A DNA stretch of 64,000 nt from NCBI RefSeq assembly GCF_000702325.1, contig NZ_KL370891.1:456917-520916 (forward strand), read 5' to 3'. A model generated the notes under the pieces. That model searched no databases. It was given only the letters and a program-made list of their open reading frames with translations, and was not told the DNA's origin. Of this stretch, positions 61,336 to 64,000 are shown one piece after another; within the stretch, counting starts at the first letter, position 1; each line of letters starts with the position of its first letter. Origin of the DNA: Thiomicrorhabdus sp. Milos-T2 (GTDB lineage: Bacteria > Pseudomonadota > Gammaproteobacteria > Thiomicrospirales > Thiomicrospiraceae). The position numbers and the translations under genes were made by a program.

Positions 61336-62890
61336 TTTGTACGTTCCATATGCTTTTTAAGATGCCTTGAGTAGAAGAATCTAAGCCTTCAGTATCTTTA
61401 TCTTCAATCTTTTGCAGTATTTCTAGAGCGATTTTTTTCCCTAGTTCCACTCCCCACTGGTCAAACGGGTTAATATCCCAAATAACCGACTGTACAAACA
61501 CGCTGTGTTCATAAAGGGCAATCATCATACCTAGATGTTTGGCATCTAATTTATCAAACAGCAGGGTGTTTGAAACTTGGCCACCCGGGTAGTCTTTATT
61601 TGGGTCTTCATCGGTTTTACCAACCATAAGAGCACTGCTTTGAGCAAGGCAGTTTGCAATATTTAAATTATGATGAAAAGTATTACGTTCATTTTTACGA
61701 ACCACTTCTGCATACAAAATAAAGTCAGACATCACACGTTCAGTACCTTGGTGCATTAACTGGTAAAACGCATGTTGAGCATTAGGCCCCACTTCACCCC
61801 AAAGAATAGGGCAGGTGCGGTAGTCAACCATTTCACCTTTACGGTTGACATGCTTACCATTACTTTCCATTACCAACTGCTCAAGATAACTCGCCAGGTA
61901 TTTAAGACGTGAGTCGTAAGGTAAAATGGCTTGGCCAGCTAAGTTTAAGAAATTGATGTTCCAAACGCTAATTAAGCCTAAAGTAACCGGTACATTGTCT
62001 TTAAAAGGCGTGGTTCTGAAATGCACATCCATTTCATGAGCGCCTTGTAAAAAGGCATTAAATCCTTCCATTCCTTGCTGAAGAGCTATGGTTAGACCAA
62101 TTGTTGACCATAAAGAAAAACGACCGCCAACCCAGTCCCAAAATAACAGCTGATGTTCAGGTAATAATCCCCACTCTTTCATCTTTGGAGCATTGGTAGA
62201 GACACCGATAAAATGTTGCATAGTGCCTGCATGGGTTGATGAGTGTTTTTCAATCCACTCTTTTGCCGTCGTGGCTAAAGATTGAGTATCTATCGTTGTA
62301 AAGGATTTTGAAGCAATAATAAATAGGGTGGTTTCAGCGGATAGGCTTTTCAATAAACGTTGTAGTTGTTTTCCATCTAGAGTAGAAACAAAGTGTAATT
62401 CTGGAGCAAGCGGGCTTCTGATTCCTTTTAGAGCGTGAGTGACCATTAATGGCCCTAAATCACTTCCTCCAACCCCAATATTTACAACATCAGTTATTGC
62501 TTTACCAGAGTAGCCCCTCAGTTGTTTGGTATGAACGCGGTCAACTAACTGTTCCATTTTGGCCCATTGCTCACTCACTTCAGATTTTGGATGGGCTAAA
62601 TCTCTAAGAAAAGTATGTCCCGCCGCACGACCTTCAGTGTGATTAACTTTTTCGCCATTAAAAAGTTTTTCAATCCAATCAGATAGTTTCGCTTCTTCGG
62701 CTAAATCAAAAAGAGATTGTCTCTCTTCAGAGGTCAAATTCTGTTTAGAATAATCGAGTACCAGGCCTGGTAGCTTTACATTGAATGCTTCAAATCGATT
62801 TGTATCATCACTAAATAAGCTTGCTAAATGACGTTCTTTTGCTTGTTTGCTTAATTCTTCTAAAACACTATAAGAGGGGAGTTGCTTCAT
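61325..62890 (-). CDS. pgi: Glucose-6-phosphate isomerase
   Basis: A 521-residue isomerase converting glucose-6-phosphate and fructose-6-phosphate. It has [48 protein letters not shown] and [20 protein letters not shown], with the active-site Lys near its C-terminus ([11 protein letters not shown]). The ATG at 62890 overlaps the galU stop (ATGA), so the longer frame to 62911 is not used. An exact palindrome at 62760-62771 encodes L-P-G-L-V. Confidence 0.96.
   Translation of the reverse strand: MKQLPSYSVLEELSKQAKERHLASLFSDDTNRFEAFNVKLPGLVLDYSKQNLTSEERQSLFDLAEEAKLSDWIEKLFNGEKVNHTEGRAAGHTFLRDLAHPKSEVSEQWAKMEQLVDRVHTKQLRGYSGKAITDVVNIGVGGSDLGPLMVTHALKGIRSPLAPELHFVSTLDGKQLQRLLKSLSAETTLFIIASKSFTTIDTQSLATTAKEWIEKHSSTHAGTMQHFIGVSTNAPKMKEWGLLPEHQLLFWDWVGGRFSLWSTIGLTIALQQGMEGFNAFLQGAHEMDVHFRTTPFKDNVPVTLGLISVWNINFLNLAGQAILPYDSRLKYLASYLEQLVMESNGKHVNRKGEMVDYRTCPILWGEVGPNAQHAFYQLMHQGTERVMSDFILYAEVVRKNERNTFHHNLNIANCLAQSSALMVGKTDEDPNKDYPGGQVSNTLLFDKLDAKHLGMMIALYEHSVFVQSVIWDINPFDQWGVELGKKIALEILQKIEDKDTEGLDSSTQGILKSIWNVQNEN
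62760..62771. repeat. Iterated palindrome ACCAGGCCTGGT, exact copy
   Basis: Exact copy inside pgi, read on the minus strand as P-G-L-V. Confidence 0.9.
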
Positions 62891-63765
62891 TGCATATACT
62901 CTTTTAACCAAGTTTTAAATTCATTGCCTAATTCAGGATGCTGAATGGCAAATTCAACAGATGCTTTTAAATAGCCAAGTTTATCACCACAGTCATAGCT
63001 TGTACCAGCTAAACAATAAGCATCTACCGTAGAAATCTCCATTAACTGAGCGATGGCATCCGTTAATTGAATTTCATTTCCAGCTCCTTTAGGAGTCACT
63101 TTAAGTAAGTTTAAAATATTGTTTTCTAGAATGTAACGTCCAGTAACAGAAAGGTTAGAAGGAGCCTCTTCTAATTTAGGTTTTTCTATAATAGCCGCTA
63201 TTTTGCTAGATTCACTAGGGTTTAACTCAGCACCCAAACAATCAGCAATACCATATTTATCCACTTCAGATTTTGGAACAGGCTCTACCATAATTTGACT
63301 ATGTCCTGTTGCTCTAAATGATGCGGCCATATTGCGTAAATCGATAGATTCATTATTTAAAATAACATCAGGCAGTATTACAGCAAAATCTTCATCACCA
63401 ATAATCGGAGCCGCACACAACACAGCATGTCCTAATCCTAAAGCTTGAGGTTGGCGAACCGAAATAATATTGGCATCATTCGGTAAAATGTGACCAACTT
63501 TTTCTAATAATTCTGTTTTATTTTTAAATGCTAAGGTTTTCTCTAATTCAAAGTTATGATCAAAATGGTTTTCAATCGCCCCTTTAGAAGAGTGGGTGAC
63601 CAAAATAATATCGGTAAATCCAGCAGAAACGGCTTCTCTCACCACATATTGAATAAGAGGTTCATCAACCAAAGTAATCATCTCTTTAGGGATTGCTTTA
63701 GTAGCAGGTAAAAAGCGAGTTCCTAATCCTGCAACGGGTATAACGACTTTACGAAGTGATGGCAT
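62887..63765 (-). CDS. galU: UTP--glucose-1-phosphate uridylyltransferase
   Basis: A 292-residue nucleotidyltransferase making UDP-glucose. It has [59 protein letters not shown] and the late [15 protein letters not shown]. It is the first gene of the minus-strand unit galU-pgi-dehydrogenase, with the start about 48 bases from the MITE at 63813. Confidence 0.95.
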   Translation of the reverse strand: MPSLRKVVIPVAGLGTRFLPATKAIPKEMITLVDEPLIQYVVREAVSAGFTDIILVTHSSKGAIENHFDHNFELEKTLAFKNKTELLEKVGHILPNDANIISVRQPQALGLGHAVLCAAPIIGDEDFAVILPDVILNNESIDLRNMAASFRATGHSQIMVEPVPKSEVDKYGIADCLGAELNPSESSKIAAIIEKPKLEEAPSNLSVTGRYILENNILNLLKVTPKGAGNEIQLTDAIAQLMEISTVDAYCLAGTSYDCGDKLGYLKASVEFAIQHPELGNEFKTWLKEYMQ

Positions 63766-63812
63766 AGATAAATCCTAAAATTTAATATTGAATTTGTGAG
63801 TTTTTATTTAAT

Positions 63813-63996
63813 GAGACCTTTGCATGAGATAGGTGCGAAAGAAAAATGAGGAAAAATTTTCCTGATTGCGGCGGAAAACGCAGCGAGTAGCTAGCTATTC
63901 GCAAGTTGTCGCCCACCGGAAGTGCCCTTGGGGTACAACAAAAATCAGGTGAATTTTAACCATTTTTACTCGCTCATACTCTCGTGCAAAGGTCTC
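63813..63996. mobile_element. Second copy of the MITE-like element (184 bp)
   Basis: Shares with 3842-4000 the outer GAGACCTTTGCA/TGCAAAGGTCTC ends and long internal stretches (AGGTGCGAAAGAAAAATGAG near the left, CAGGTGAATTTTAACCATTT near the right). It is about 25 bp longer because of an internal segment near 63909-63933 (GCCCACCGGAAGTGCCCTTG). The left inverted repeat has one change. The target duplication cannot be confirmed because the window ends. It lies upstream of galU. Confidence 0.85.
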
Positions 63997-64000
63997 TTAT

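Overview
The window looks like a chromosomal segment of an AT-rich gammaproteobacterium. Supporting signs are the pepA-lptF-lptG arrangement with holC, the pilT/pilU pair, uvrB, a Wzx-type surface polysaccharide locus and a CysD/CysN pair. Gene content and style resemble the Thiomicrospira/Hydrogenovibrio/Thiomicrorhabdus group, but that placement is inference. No rRNA, tRNA or CRISPR array was seen.

Layout. (1) 1-8071: glycogen locus malQ-glgB-[MITE]-glgA-glgP. (2) 8557-12829: a pilin-like protein, then glmS. glmS carries an in-frame interspersed repeat and is followed by an AlbA_2-type gene sandwiched between glmS and a diverged copy of the glmS 3' end. (3) 12845-39412: a large surface-polysaccharide locus. 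It holds GDP-L-fucose synthesis (gmd, fcl), a PAPS module (cysD, cysN, permease, cysC, cysQ), a dTDP-amino-sugar module (rmlB, rmlA, VioA-like aminotransferase) coupled to its own ketosynthase, acyl carrier protein and LpxD-like acyltransferase, a Wzx flippase, glycosyltransferases, a PAPS-type sulfotransferase, and a QuiNAc-type set (WbpV-like reductase, initiating sugar transferase, WbpM-like dehydratase). Three decayed gene fragments and a HEPN/MNT toxin-antitoxin pair sit inside it. No wzy or wzz is visible. (4) 40002-41397: hipB-hipA. (5) 41592-44754: comEA-like gene, exported ATP-dependent DNA ligase, Uma2-type nuclease and an IS110-family element. (6) 44768-58284: aspartate aminotransferase, uvrB, an NTF2-like protein with an L,D-transpeptidase, an M14 peptidase, pilU, pilT, holC, pepA, lptF and lptG. 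(7) 58584-63765, minus strand: phosphomannomutase/phosphoglucomutase, an atypical nucleotide-sugar dehydrogenase, pgi and galU, which supply sugar phosphates and nucleotide sugars.

How it works together: galU, pgi and the mutase feed sugar nucleotides. gmd/fcl, rmlAB/VioA-like and WbpM/WbpV-like enzymes make fucose, an N-acylated 4-amino-4,6-dideoxyhexose and a QuiNAc-type sugar. The Cys module makes PAPS for the sulfotransferase. The predicted product is a sulfated, N-acylated surface glycan flipped by Wzx.

Most striking signals. (a) The 12-bp palindrome ACCAGGCCTGGT occurs 15 times exactly, with several near copies, in all three reading frames and between genes. (b) The IS110-family element sits exactly in one such palindrome. 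Its non-coding leader folds like a bridge RNA (5' stem-loop plus two guide loops), and the first loop carries segments matching the two halves of that palindrome, so the element appears programmed to insert into the genome's own iterated palindrome. (c) Several families of small interspersed repeats occur, including MITEs and a 38-bp repeat that has entered the glmS reading frame.
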